Below the pieces are notes generated by a model. It did not search any database. It had not been told where the DNA came from and worked only from the letters and a program-made list of their open reading frames with translations. Below are positions 1-13,400 of a stretch of DNA of 64,000 nucleotides, one piece after another. This DNA comes from Brachypterus glaber (Eukaryota > Arthropoda > Insecta > Coleoptera > Kateretidae). The stretch is taken from positions 38,715,026 to 38,779,025 of the forward strand of contig OY294048.1 in assembly GCA_958510825.1 (NCBI GenBank). The letters are read 5' to 3'. The stretch's first letter is position 1. Each line of letters begins with the position of its first letter. A program made the translations under genes and the position numbers.

Positions 1-2374
1 TAGTAATATTTTATTTGATTTAAAACATAATATTAACATGTATAAGTATAAATTGCACATATTTCTCACTTAGAGTAAAAATATTATCTTTCTGTTTTGA
101 AGGTTATGTTTTTAATGCGTAAGTATGTATTTATGTTTGCTTGTTTGTTTCCCTGTGGACTACTTGACTTGATCGATTTTAATAAAAACAAGCCGTGAAA
201 ATTTATATCGTCACTCAAAGTGCAAAAGGTCGTAAGTCAAAGTTTTACTTTTTTGTTCTAATTTGTAGGAAACCTAAATGAAATGACATTAAACTTCACA
301 CAGTGTATAGTTTAATGTCCACTCTATTGAGGGACCCTACTTCATTGAGGAGCGCTTATGTGCAGATCTTTATGCAGCGTTTTGATAAACTACGCATGCG
401 CTGACCGGTTTTCAATATGTTATTTTAAATAAAAAACATTTTTTTACAAACAAAAAACACCAAACAGACGCCAAACCAACGTTAACGCAAACCAAGCCCC
501 CCCTCATTAAAAAAAGTCCAAACCAAGAAAAAAAAAACAAAACAAACTCCTGCACAGAGAGCTGCATTTAGGCGCATGTACTTAATTGTGGCGTTTTATC
601 AAAATGCCACAATTTAGCACCAAAATAAAACAAAGTAAAATTTTGACATACGAGATTTTACTGGTCTTTTAAGGTAAACTTAATGGCATTGGGATATTTC
701 TAATTTTTAACTTAAGCCTCCTATAACTTTGTTGTTTTTAAATGTTTTTTTTTTTAATCTTTGAATGATGGAAATTCTTTCCAAAAACATTACGTTAATA
801 GCACGTTTAAACGTGGAAGGAATTTCTTCCTATTGTTTCGATTTTTTTAATTTAGCCCTCTTTATTTGTATTTGGGGGTTTATATTTTCGTTTGGACTTT
901 TCGATTTTTTAAAATGTTTAGCACCCCAAAAATTTATTATTTTTGGGAGGATTTTTTTTTATTTCAATAGGCTTTGTGTCCTTGCAAAGACTGATCTTTC
1001 ATGAAAGGTTGAAGTCGACGGATTAATCTTTCTTGAGTTATCGTGCGGATAAGGAGATGTGACATACGGGCGGACATTTTTAAAAGTTGTTTAGAATTGT
1101 AACGCTGGTACAAATATTTTTCATTTTGGTCATTTTTTTTTTCTTTGGGTCTGAAGTTAACTTATAATACTCTTCTGCTGTGAAGCTGCGAGGAGTATAA
1201 TAAGTCGTTAAACTATTCGTCTTGATTACGCTACAAAACTGATTTTGAAGTGATATTATTAAAAACTTGGATGGCGAGCTCGCGAGAGGAAAAAAATCAT
1301 TTTTTTTAGATAAAATTAAAAAATATTAAAAAAAATAAACAACGCTTAAAATACTCAGATACCATCTTTACGATCAAAAAATCCTTTACAGGGACACCTT
1401 GCTGTAATAGCTTATACCTAAATTGTTACTATGTGATACATAGAAGCATTAACCAGATCTCATGGTAGTAGTTAAAATTAAAACATTTTTTTGGTCTTTC
1501 CGTAGTAACTATGTGCACATGTAGAAGATAGCTAACTAACACATTAACCATGCAATAAAAAAATATGCCTTGACTCAGTATAGTGTCACTCTCAAAGTGA
1601 GCTACTAGTATGATGTAAATAAAATATCGTTTTTCTGGAATTAAAATGTTGTAATCTTTTAAATAATAAACCTTAAGGGCTATCATTAAAACTATGATTA
1701 AAAAAAATGTTTGTTAACATAAAAATTAAATGTCTTTGCGTGCCCAAATGTCTGGACGTCTAAATGGGTTGACAAAAAAATAAAAATCCTGTGTATATAC
1801 TATACAATTTTAGTACAATGCACCAACTCCATTTAAAACAAGGAATTGTTTTAAAGTCTATGAAATTTAACTTTAAGGCATCTGGTATACCAGGTCCTTG
1901 GTATTGTCCTAATATTTGCTTGTAACATAATCTACTAAATAGGGATACCTTTTATTTTATATATCCTATAAATATTTAAAAAAATCTGCCAACGAATCAT
2001 AACAACTACCGATAACATAAAGAAAACTATGTTAGTTATGTACAGTACATATGTATAATGCACATAAAACAAAATATAATAAAACGTAAAAGATTTCCAC
2101 TTATATTAAAATATTTTAGAATAAGCTTCATTGTTTCAAACTTTTTTAATAATTAAAACAATCCACAAAGTGACAAATAAATACTTTTAAATTTTTACTA
2201 TTCGGTATTTTATTTAGTGGTGAACTCGGTGGTGAATATATTAACCTAGACTAAAAATTACCGTATTATTTGCATACTACAAATAGTAACGTTCATAAAT
2301 AAATATTTGCCTTAAAGCAAAATAAAAAACTTCAAATAAACCATGATAAGGTTATACAAAATATTTTTAGGTAC
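1..2374. other. Gene-free 3' flank of FBXO9
   Basis: I see no gene in this AT-rich stretch; its short open frames have no recognisable motifs. A possible FBXO9 polyadenylation signal on the minus strand (AATAAA) lies near 2208-2213, about 165 bases past the FBXO9 stop. A piece near 1030-1080 (GAGTTATCGTG followed by GGACATTTTT) resembles dispersed repeats at 8690-8770 and 56570-56720. Two copies of the recurrent word GTTTGGACTTT occur at 513-523 (minus) and 890-900 (plus). Confidence 0.6.
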
Positions 2375-4898
2375 TTATTGAAGTATACTCTCAGATTCAC
2401 ACGTAAAACTTTTAACTCTAGAAAACCAAAGTGGAGGGAAAGATGTAGGTACTAGGTCAAACTTACAGGTACTTTCATCGCCATTTCTATTTACAGTATA
2501 TATTGAATAGTGTGTCCAAACCAATTGAGCGTTGTGTTTTTTACCATACTTTTTAATATGTAATTCCTGTAAAAAAAAAGATATGAGCTTTTACTTTACA
2601 TGTAAACAAACTATTTTTTACGATCAAATTATACACTTATGAGGTGGATTACGCGTACCCCTTGAGAAGTGGGTGTCAGCTGAGGTATATGTTGATAAAA
2701 CTTATGAATAAGTATTATTTTTAGTCTCTATAACGATATTTTTGGGCGCCAAAATATGTAAAAACTGGTTGGGTTATAAAAAATGGGCCCCACGTTGGGC
2801 GCCAAAAGCCACGTGAAATTAACTATTAAATGTATATCTCAAAGACTATAAAAGCTAGAATACTTATTCAAATTTTGATTTAAAAGTAAAAATTCACTCT
2901 TTTAAATAATTTTTTGCCTTGGTGCAAAAATTTTCCAAGTTCCCTAAAAAATTTATTATTTGCCTGGTTATTGCTTCTAATCGGCTCGATTTATTTTTTT
3001 ATAACAATTAGGAAAATTTATTAACACCGACACATTTTTTTTAGTTTTCCTAATACTTCAAATATTTCCAGTACTTATTTTTCATTTTTCAATATCTAAT
3101 TTTAATTTTGACTGAAAATGTATAAATTGGATATATAAAGTTTTTTTTAAGTCAATTAAAACTTGTTCAAAAAGGTGGCCACACATTTTCCAAAATTGTT
3201 TATTTTAAAATTTTAAAGCATATATGCACATATATGTCATGTTCCAATTAATAAAAATTTTAGATTAAAAAAATCCCCAAAATATATTGTGTTTAAATTC
3301 CCTTAAATTTCTCAGCTTTTTTAGATTGACAAACAAAAGAAGTGTGGTATCCATATAAACTTACCATATGGAAAGTTTGTTCAGAAGTTGCATATGGGTT
3401 GTTGTTCATCTGTCGAGTATTCTTAAATCCGCCTTTGGGAAACGTATCTTTAGTTTTATGAACAATTAGTGTGACCTTGTCATCCAATATTCGATAATAT
3501 CCAATTAATACTGGGTTAGAAGCAAACCTATTTTTTAATTTTGCAACGGAATGAGCCGGTTCATCAGATGTAGTTAGAACCAACACCTTACCATCGGGAA
3601 AAAATCTGCAATAAAAAAACTGGCGTTAAAAAAAGTTCAAGCAGTGGTACCCAAAGAGTCTATTAAATAGGAAAAATAGAGGTTTTACCTCATTTATATT
3701 CAGTTACCATCACGGCCATTATAATTTCGCTACAGCAAAGATCCTTGTCTCAAACAATTAAAATAAAGTTATTTAAATGGTTTCTTTTAAAAAATAGGGC
3801 TAGTCATACTGTCGTTTTTAAAAACGGTAGGCATTCTGAAACAATAAACAACTAGGTACTTAGTTTCTATAAAAATTCTACGGAAATTTATATGTCAATT
3901 TGATAATTCTTGTCAACATTATTTAAAATTTTTCTTAGTATTTTTCTTGTACTACAGATGTCTGTAAAATTTTAAAGCTGTATGTATAATTTTTTGATGT
4001 AGCTAACTGGCCACGATGGTACCTGAAACCGATTTTTAATAATATTTAAGAAGATTTCCCTTTCAAAAATTTGTAGAAATAAAAAATAATTTAAAAAACT
4101 TTTAGATATCGAGTTATCCTTACTATGGATCACAATTTTTTTAGCTCTAGGAACGCCATGCGGTATTATAGTGCAAAACATTAATATATTATTTTTGACG
4201 TTGAATACAATTGGGTTTAACGTAGGTAAGTCAGACATTTTGTAATTTTGGGAAATATCCAAGGAAATGACTTTACGAATCTATGATCCTGGAACTTAAT
4301 TGTCATACTATCATTGGGAACATATATTATAAAATCTTTCTTAAAACCTTAATGATATAAGAATAATTTTTAAAAAAATATATGAACATTCAGCATTTCC
4401 GTCATATCCTAAAAATTATGTAAACAAACTTACCTGAAATATCTATAGTAATCAACTAGATACCATGGTCTATAGAACGTATCCTGAAAACTGTTTTCTC
4501 CATTACGAACATACGATGTCTTGCTTATGTAGCAGCCATTGAATTGTACACGTGGTCTTTCAACATACATATTCCTCCATGAAGAATAATTGTTAGGATA
4601 GGATGATATATTAAGTCCCCAAACACTAAAAATGCACATAGGGATAGTTTTATTTACCTTATTTAAAAAGTATGCATCATATTTGTTTTCCTGGGATTAA
4701 TAAATTACTCTTAACCATAAATCATAAAAAAAATATATTACTCTAACTATACTCCGTCCAGTTATGCAAGATAGTAAGGGACGCGGCCCGTTTTACACCA
4801 CAGAGCGCATAAATAACATAATTATAATATAAATCGTAGTGTATCAAAAATTTAACAGATGTCGGTACTGTTTTCCTATCCAGAGACTAGCATAAATA

Positions 4899-4932
<34 letters not shown>

Positions 4933-7900
4933 TACAACAGTAAGCGGCATAGCCGATGAGACTGTGTCCCTAACAAATTAATATTATAATATACAATACG
5001 ATCTTTTAATTATAATTTTTAACTCTTGCTTTTAAATTTCTTTATGACTCCATCCTTCAATATTTTGACATCTATTTTTATAAATAATCTTAAGCATTTA
5101 AATCTTCATGGTTTCTTATATCTCCATTATTATATATCCAAAATCTCTTAATTATTCGATTGGAATTGCATTTTTCTAATATATAGTACAAGAAACCACT
5201 GGCTGATATGGCTTACAGCCAAAGCCATAAATAGGAAGAAGAAGAAGAATATAATTTACGTTTTTACAATATGTAGAATATGCTAATTTAGTGTGAGTGT
5301 ATGAAGAATAAACCAAAAAAGTACCTTTTTCAATACCATATAAAATAACATTAAGTATAACCATTTTTGTATCTCTTTTTTTATTAGCTTTAACGACCGT
5401 CAGTCATTGCCATAGACAAAAAATGTCACATTATTTTATATGTTAAAAGGTACGAGTTTTTAACCAATAGCTTAAAAATTGCGGGAATTTTAAACTACTA
5501 TCTTGCATAATTGGATGGACTATAGACATGTCATTCCCTTTTTTGGAATAATCGTGGTGAGACTACCAAACGTTCAAGATGCTTTTAAGAAGTCGATAAA
5601 ATGTAAAAGTGTAATCCAAAAAAAGAGAATCTGACATTTGACCTTAATTTTAGACTTTCTAAGGTTGGACTTTTTCCTAAGGTGACAAAAACAAATTTCT
5701 CCTATAACATCTTTGACGTAAAATTTTCCGCTCTTTTCAAATACGCAGTCGAACATATAGGTTCCCATTTGAAAAAATCATATTGACCTTCAAATGACCC
5801 AAACCTATGTTCTGTACAATTTTTGTCTGAACCATTTTTTTATAGATATTTGGATCCATAGATTAAAATGAGTCACCCTGTATATTATATTATATACATA
5901 TTATACATATTATATTATATACATATTATGTATATATATATAGCATATATTATATACATATGTATGGCTATGGGAGTATAGAGGATGCTTAATTAAGTAG
6001 AATAGTACGAGGTTAAACAAACATGTAAACAAACATGTAATGTACATATTATACTTACTGCAGACAAGCTAAACGCCAAATTTCTTCATCTCTAGCGCAA
6101 AGATAAAATCCTCTGCACACCCTACCAAAAGATTCCAGAGAACGAAGATCTAAATCGTTGGACACTAACCATTTGAGAATTAACAGAATTATTTCAACAG
6201 GTAATACGGAAATATGCGTAGTCTAAAAGAAACAAACATTTAATTAAATTCCATTTTTATGAAATTTCACTGACTAATAATATCACTAGTAGAAATTTAA
6301 CGTTAGAATAAAGTTTTCTAACATTAGAAACTGTATAAAAGTACGTTATAAAATATGTGCAAATGTCCCGCTTTTTAAAGTTAGAATCAAACGTTAGTTA
6401 CAAACGTTAATCTAACATTAGATTTTTAAGTTAGAAATAGGTCATAAGTACGTTTAATTTCTAACTTTCGGAGGGGGCGTGGCCAACTAGAAAATTTCAT
6501 AAAATGGCAGCTGGGGACAAATTTATTCATATAAATAAATCTTAATATATTTTAGCAATCATAATATTTTTAAACATAATTTCATTACATTTATTTATAA
6601 AATAGCCATCTTTTAAGGTGGCCCTAAATATTTTTCGTGTAATATGCTGTTATACTTCGATAAATACGTTTACCTCTCAGAAAAACTTTAGTTAGTTAAT
6701 CAGGCCTATTTACATGTACCAGACTTACTATAATTTTGACTTTTAGGGGATATTTTTTTAAACTTATTATAGAAATAATAAATAATTATCAAACCTAGGC
6801 ACATAGCTGTCTGAAATGAGTATTTTCTACTATAGCTTACATATTAATAATGGAAATTTAAAAAATATTTTAAGTTAGAATAAGGTTAGAAAAAGCTTAG
6901 AATTAAGTTAGGAAACTAACGTTAGATTTATGTATTGTATAACGTTTTTGTCAAACGTTAGTTTGAGACTAAACATAAAAATGTCACTAATCTAATGTTA
7001 TGTTAAGTTAGATTTGTGTACTTTTCTACCAGGGATAATATAATTTTACTTTGAAACTAAGCAGATTCCAAATTAGAAGTTTTTATTTTTGTTACTATTC
7101 TATTAAATAACTATTTTAAAATATGTAGTTTAAAAATTAAAAAGTACAATAACTTTTACAGCATGGTTTCATTTGGTAAGCAATTTAAAATATTTATTTA
7201 ATAAAAGTAAAAGAAATAAAAAAGTTCTAATTTTAAATTCCTTTAGTTTTAAAATAGATCCAAATAAAAATTCAAAGTTCATCATTTATATTACTAATGT
7301 AGAAAATATTACCGATTGTTCAAACTTTGGAGTACATAAAGCCATGTCCCTACTGCACTTCTTTTCAATTTTTGGTAGTAGAGAAGCATTTTCATAAGAT
7401 TCGTTGCCTGATTCATCGTTTTCCTGAAAATCGTCTTCTACCCCTGCTAATAAAAAATTATAAATCAAAATTTTAGTTATCCTCTTTAGTCACCCGAAAA
7501 ACAAAATATTCCAAATTACATTTTGTGAATTAAAATGAAATAATAGCCATAATTATGTAGGTACAAAAAAGTTTATAAAATATTTTGTTTTTAACCCTAT
7601 GTTAAGTATCATAAGAAACTTTCTTAAACAAAGGTATATCGTTACACATTTCAAAAATGTATATAATAAAAATATCTCCACTGACATAAAATTCAAAAAA
7701 ACACATTTTTGAGGTAATATCCCATTATTTGCTTCTATGATCGTGACAAGGGGTTCGGGGTTCCCCCCTAGGGGGGCCTAAAAGTTTAAAGCTGCCAGGT
7801 ACATACTTTCATCAGTGTCTGCCTGTCCAGTTCTCTCTTTAGGTTTTGATTTAGGAAAATCCAACCTAAATTCAATATCTGGAACAATTTGAACAGCCTT

Positions 7901-9933
7901 TCGATAATACTGCACAGCTTCATAAAGCTTTCCAGCTTTTTCCATTTCTGTCCCTTTCAGAAATAGCTTTCGAGCAAGATCCTCTGAACTGTTCTCGGAG
8001 GATGATTGAGGTACAGATTTTTTATTAAACTGGTGTTTTGGAGTTGTTTTTGCAGATTTAATTTCTTTATGCCAGTTCTCCCGAAAATGAGCCAACACAT
8101 TTTCAACATCGGACTGAAAAAAAGCACACACTTCAGAAATTGTTCACAAACTGGAACTTAATAAAAATGCCCACACTGGGCGACTGGCAGTAAAAAAGCT
8201 TTCCCATATTTCACCTCCGTGCGTAAAATGGATTTTTTATTATCAGATTCACTTTCAGCACCCTCAAAAACCCCAATATACCAATTTTCACGAAAACTAC
8301 CGCCCGCCACTCAGGGGGTGGATTTAGAACAAATATTTTAAAATTCAGTTTTAGCGACTTTAAAAACACCAATATACCCCCTATATTCAAAGATACAAAA
8401 ACCCCTATATACCAATTTTTAAGAAAACTACCCCTCACCCCTCGGGAATGGAAATTTTTTATTATCAGATTCAGTTTCGTCAGCCCCAAAAACCCATATA
8501 CATATACCAATTTTGATGAACATATCGTTTGGACTTTTTAAAATATTTACCCCCTCACCCCTATTATATAATATAACAATATTTAAATTTTTATAAAAAA
8601 ATATTGTATTTTCCACTTTCAAAAACAATCCCGCGCGTGAACTTCTGGTAACATACCTGCATGCCAAACTTCAAGTCTCTAGCTTAAAGTGCTCTTAAGT
8701 TATCGTGCTTACAAGATTTCCCGGACAGAACGACCGATCGACCGAATTTTTTTTTTGCTCGAAATTGATTTATATTGACATAAAACGTCATAAAACGCAA
8801 AAAAAAAAATTGGAAATTTTTTGCACAAATCCAAAATTTTGATTTTTTTTTCTTAAATTGGTAAGCAATTGGGGTGTATTGACAAAATCTTAACAAAAAA
8901 AAAAAACAAACTAGTGACCAAAAAAAATTGTAAAAAATAACCAATGAAATAATTATGAAAGATTGAAAGAAAGAAGATAAAATAATTCTAAACTAAACAT
9001 GTACAAATAAAATAAATTAAATTAAGACCACAGACCAACAAAATTTTAGAGGGTAAAAGTGGAAGAATTTATTTGAATACGAACACTTTTTCCCCATTAA
9101 ATGCCAACAATTTTTCCTCATTAAATTAAAATGGCATTTTTAAAATGCCTTTCAGAATTTTTATCTTTTTTAAAAGTAGATATTCAGAAATTTTTGTTAA
9201 AAAAACCACTATTTAAAATTTCCTATTTGAAAAAACTATATGCAATTTGGTACAAGAACCAAAAAAAGAACCCTTGTTTCAAGTTTTTCTAGAACCAGCA
9301 CCATTATTTTTATTTTTTCTAGAATTAAAACCTTAAGGTTAAATTTATTCTTGTTTTGGAATTGGTACCAGAACTGGAACTGATATTTCATTTCAGTATG
9401 GTTCACTGGATTATATAATACTATATAGTATGTTATATATTCCTGAAATATGGTGGTATAAAGGTAGGAATCCTAAATGAGAATAACAGAAAGAGTATTT
9501 TTATCATTCTCATTCAAAAGCTATATGGAAAACAGAGTTACGCTATCTAGCAGCAGCTTTAGCCACCATCATATGGCTGACACCACTAAATAAAAGCCTG
9601 CTAAAAATCAGGGGTAATCATATAGCATATTCATGGAAGGGGGAATGGTTATTCAAATACATACAAAAAATTTAACTAAATTAACGTTAGAATTGGCACT
9701 GGCAAAAACATCAACCTTTATCCCAGGATGTTGATATATAATTAACATGCCGCAAAGTAATACATAACCTTTACATCTTTTTTTAAATTAATGATTATGC
9801 GTTTTATACCTGACTTGATGAAGATTCTGTGTTATCTTCATCCTCTGAGGAATCGTCTCTAGATACAGATGTTGAGTTCTGGAAAAAAATTACATCATTA
9901 CATGAACCCAATCTTCACATTAAAGCTTACCAT
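2375..9933 (-). CDS. FBXO9: F-box only protein 9 (SCF ubiquitin-ligase substrate adaptor), 8 coding exons
   Basis: Coding exons in transcription order are 9933-9931, 9878-9810, 8113-7807, 7443-7313, 6222-6059, 4625-4434, 3605-3365 and 2566-2375. All junctions are GT-AG with consistent phase and give about 432 residues, close to human FBXO9 (about 440). An acidic Ser-rich start is followed by a TPR-like helix pair (about residues 65-105, with [20 protein letters not shown]), then the F-box (about 171-222, with HISVLPVEI and EEIWRLAC). The conserved C-terminal domain contains [20 protein letters not shown] and [12 protein letters not shown], and ends with [11 protein letters not shown]. The F-box is known to bind Skp1, making the protein an SCF adaptor; mammalian FBXO9 acts on TEL2/TTI1. 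The start is the least certain point: the ATG is the last codon of the first coding exon, next to a 52-base intron. An upstream ATG at 10054-10052 opens only a 30-codon uORF. The gene is divergent from Rpn10 and its introns hold several transposons. Confidence 0.93.
2567..4433. other. FBXO9 introns between the last three exons
   Basis: Apart from exon 3365-3605 this stretch is AT-rich intron without recognised repeats. Open frames on the minus strand around 3972-4262 lack splice context and FBXO9-like residues, so I do not call them coding. Confidence 0.5.
4752..5520. mobile_element. Tc1/mariner-like MITE with TA target duplication
   Basis: The ends form a terminal inverted repeat of about 27 bases. 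The left end begins CTCCGTCCAGTTATGCAAGA and the right end is its complement with two or three mismatches, ending TTGGATGGAC. Both ends are flanked by TA (4750-4751 and 5521-5522), as expected for Tc1/mariner insertion. No transposase frame is seen inside, so the element is non-autonomous. It lies in the FBXO9 intron between exons 6222-6059 and 4625-4434. Confidence 0.7.
4899..4931. repeat. (ATT)n microsatellite
   Basis: About eleven uninterrupted ATT units lie inside the intronic MITE at 4752-5520. Confidence 0.95.
5968..6045 (+). mobile_element. 3' fragment of a tRNA-derived SINE
   Basis: The segment around GGATGCTTAATTAAGTAGAA and the following GAGGTTAAACAAACATGTAA matches the tail of the SINE at 55583-55860 almost exactly. 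The tRNA-related head is missing, as expected for a 5'-truncated copy. It lies just outside the 3' edge of FBXO9 exon 6222-6059. The AT-rich run upstream (5880-5960) is low-complexity TATATTA sequence. Confidence 0.7.
6284..7034 (-). mobile_element. Non-autonomous DNA element, TIR CCCTGGTAGAAA (copy 1)
   Basis: The ends are CACTAGTAGAAA and TTTCTACCAGGG, a 12-base inverted repeat with two mismatches. Identical 7-base flanks ATAATAT (6277-6283 and 7035-7041) may be a target duplication. The subterminal parts are packed with the palindromic word TAACGTTA. No protein-coding frame is seen. Relatives in the opposite orientation are at 29693-31056 and 59890-61216. The element sits in an FBXO9 intron. 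Confidence 0.75.
8215..8640. repeat. Degenerate local tandem repeats in an FBXO9 intron
   Basis: Several diverged units share TTTTTTATTATCAGATTCA followed by an AATATACCAATTTT segment and a C-rich tail ending in CCCCTCACCCCT. Obvious repeats start near 8230 and 8453. The third unit is interrupted at 8527-8537 by the recurrent word GTTTGGACTTT. Further along the intron, 8690-8770 is a dispersed repeat (CTTAAGTTATCGTG then CGACCGATCGACCGA) shared with 56560-56720. The remaining intron to 9809 holds nothing I recognise. Confidence 0.6.
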
Positions 9934-10468
9934 ATTATAGTTTCTCTGTTAAAACTTGTTCTTAATATTTGAATATGATTAAGAAAGATAGCTCACGGTC
10001 AGAATATCTGTTAATAATTGATTTGGAATATTTATTATAAAACTTATCATCCATGTTGTCGCCACGAACTTTGTTGCTGTTGTGTTTGTTTTGTCCAATG
10101 CAAATTATATCCAATGAGAAAAAGTCACTAAATTTTTCCCAATTTCAGAAACTAGTGCTTTCTGTTTTCAAACCACAATCTGCGAATATTTAAAATATTC
10201 ACATTACGTTCTAATGTTAAAGGTACATAAAGGCATAATAAGTTATATTTATTTTATTAGACTCGTGATATAAAATTAAACTATTGTTATTATTTAATAA
10301 ATTAATAAAACATACATATATTTTTTTTTAATCTGGGGATTTTTGACTTGTATGTTGTGGCAGGCTTGTTATGTTTTTTGCATAAAGCCCTACGTCAAGA
10401 AACGTCAAAAATTGTGATTGTTTCTATCATACTTTTATTTGTGAAAATTATAAAAAACTGCCGCAAAA
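9934..10468. promoter_or_regulatory. Divergent promoter region and 5' UTRs of FBXO9 and Rpn10
   Basis: Only about 535 bases separate the two opposed start codons, so both core promoters must lie here unless there are remote non-coding exons. I see no clear TATA box in a fixed position. On the FBXO9 side a uORF of 30 codons begins at ATG 10054-10052 and ends near 9962. On the Rpn10 side the start is preceded by GCAAAA. The assignment as a shared promoter is inferred from gene arrangement. Confidence 0.6.
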
Positions 10469-13400
10469 ATGGTGCTTGAAAGCACAATGATCTGGTAAGT
10501 ATACTTTGAAATATAATAAACTTCAACTATTATACGAATTTTCAAGAGTTGCGTGTTTTATAACCTCATTGTTAGAATGACTATGCAGATCTTTAGTTAT
10601 TCTTTGTTTCTAATACTTTTTCCACGTTTCTAGTGTGGACAATAGCGATTTTATGAGAAATGGAGATTTTATTCCTACAAGACTTCAGGCACAGCAAGAT
10701 GCTGTTAACTTGGTGTGTCATTCTAAGACAAGATCAAACCCTGAAAACAATGTCGGATTATTAACTCTTGCTAAGTAAGTATTCCTCTTAGATAAGATAG
10801 TATCCCTCTGAATCAGAAGACTTCTGACAAAAGTAACTTCTGAGAAGTTCTTTTATTGGGGTCACTCCATCCAGTGGTAGCTTGCAGCTAATGGTGGTTC
10901 TCCAGAATTGCCAAAGATTGAGTGACCCTATCCGGAATATTTTAAGTATGCACCCTGTGCAATGCACAGTATGTTAAGGCAATGAAACAATCTACAATAC
11001 AGTTTAACCCTTTGTTGCCTGACTAATCAAAAATATGATTATTTCACAATTTTTTTGCTCTAATTGATTAAAGTATGTGAATTTGCATACATTAATTTTT
11101 TGAGATTTTTTTGGAAAAGCTTTCCAAAAAATTTTGAGGTGAGTATGTTGAAGAAAGTAGGCAAATTAAAGCAGTCTGTCCATTCCCTTAAAAAAAAAAC
11201 AAGTAATTTTGTAGGTTTATGAACGTCCCCACAGGTGAATAATAGTGCCTTACTTACCAAAAACTTCACACAAGTAAATAAAAAAAAAAATACAAAAAAA
11301 AACCAAAAAGGTCACTTACTATGAAGAAGCTAACTGTCACTGCACGACTATAAAAATCATGATATTGTGTTGTATAGTGTTGCCCTCTTGCTGTGAATAG
11401 GTTATATCAACTATTCAAAGAGGACTTGAGAGTACTGGTCAGCTATAAGAAGCTTTCAAGGTAATAGGGAATTTATATGATTTAACAAAAAACCGGTACT
11501 TCAGAGTACCGTCCATCAACAAAGGGTTAACAAGACCCTATGGCAATATGTATTTAACAGAATTTTTTCCAAATTACCACCATTGAAAGACATAAATTAC
11601 ATACCATGTATTTCTTATTATTATAAATATATACCAGGTGTTTTTCAAAGTCCATATAACTTTTTTATTCCTACAGGTAAAAGAGTGAAATTTACATTAC
11701 AGCTGAAGTTTGCAACGTTTTTTTGCATTGAAAATTCAAATAGTATATTAAAGTACTAGTTTCATAACATACGTTTTTAGCGCACGAGTACAAGTTTGAA
11801 AATCAAGCCACTTGTGGCGATTTTTCTAAAGTACTAGTGCGCTAAAAACGTGTTATGGAACAAGTGCTTTAATATATTTGAATTTTCAATGCAAAAAACC
11901 GTTGCTTTTTTTATAAAAAGTTTGCCTGTAATCTGAGTGCAACAATTTTAGTACTGAATACATATAATTACCTAATATTTTTAACTGCATAATATAAATT
12001 AAATACTTTGTCTTTCTTATGTTGGCTAAACTGTTAAAAACTATTTTAGATTTTAAGCTTTCACGGCCATTAAGATATAAAGAACTTTCACTTTCGGGTT
12101 TAGACCGTGTTAATGGATTTTCACTTTCCGACGTTTCGTCTCTTACTACTAGAGACATCTTCAGGGATTAATCTGAAACTGAAACTGTTTCAGATTAATC
12201 CCTGAAGATGTCTCTAGTAGTAAGAGACGAAACGTCGGAAAGTGAAAATCCATTAACACGGTCTAAACCCGAAAGTGAAAGTTCTTTACTGTTAAAAACT
12301 GATCAAAATATGTAACACTTAAACATTCCTTTAGGATAAAGCACAGAATTTAATGGAGAATCCAAATATGTAAAAATATACAGGGTGTTCCATATAAAAA
12401 TCAAAAGTAGGATTCGTTTTTAGTTAAACCGGAAGTAAAAAAATATGTTAGGTGATATAATTCAAAATAAAGTCTTATAGACACCCTGTACATTTAATTT
12501 TGTTATCCCTAGGAATAAAAAACATATAGGGGTGAGCCACCTTTGAAAAACACCTGGTATAATATGTATAACACATATTTTATGTATTTATTTTTTTAGA
12601 GTGGAAGTTTTAGCAACTTTAACAAGTGATGTTGGTCGAATTTTGTCCAAGTTACATCAAGTTCAGCCAGATGGGGAGATCAATTTACATACTGGAATTC
12701 GCATTGCCCATGTAAGTTTATTATTAAAAAATGCACCACTACAGTTCTTACATACATACACTTCGCGTCAAAATTAATGCACCACTAAAGTTTCAACACA
12801 TACACACCTGTTGTTGAGTCTGGAGCACCCCACAGGGTAGGGGTCTTTACAGCGCAGTCCATTACCGCAAAACCGTTACCGCGCAAGGACTTTACCGCGC
12901 TTGGACTTTACCGAGCATAGACTTTACCGCGAAAGCCATTACCGCGAAGAAAATAACAACGAAGGGGTCAATGCCTCGCATGGACATTACCGCAAAAACC
13001 ATTACCTCAAAAACCATTACTGCGCATAATTATTTTATTTTTTTTTGAAGAAAAAAAGATTAAATAAAAAAAATAAACATTTTGCAGAATATTTAAATAT
13101 TTATTTTTTGTGATATAATAAATTAATTAACATTAGCAAATCAAGATTATATTCAACAGTTTCGTTTTTAAAGGCTGTAGAGATTTTATATTTTGGCTAC
13201 CCCACCTAACACACTCCCTTTTTGGAGGGGTAGCCAAAATATAAAATCTCTAAAGCCTTCATTAACGTGAGAAACGGGGTATGAAGTGCATGAATTATGG
13301 TAAAATTTGCGTTACGTAATACTTGACCGTTCCCCAAGCAAGTAGAATGCTTGAGAAAATGCTGCCCTACTACGCTAGAAAGCAGTAACTCCATTTGTCG

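Larger units (their letters stand above)
11636..12565. mobile_element. Foldback DNA element in Rpn10 intron 2
   Basis: The ends are inverted repeats: ATACCAGGTGTTTTTCAAAG on the left and CTTTGAAAAACACCTGGTAT on the right. The right subterminal part (from about 12370, containing CCGGAAGTAAAAAAATATGT) matches the arms of the element at 13818-14998, so both belong to one family. A second palindromic repeat (11700-11912) and a long perfect palindrome (12079-12287) lie inside. No protein is encoded. Confidence 0.75.

Noticed and set aside
12202..12233. Hammerhead-ribozyme-like core: CTGAAGA, a 6-bp stem with AGTAGTA loop, then GAAAC
   Set aside because: One extra base (T12209) has no pairing partner before stem II, and no convincing stem III or cleavage triplet was found nearby. 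The motif is mirrored on the other strand only because the site is a palindrome.
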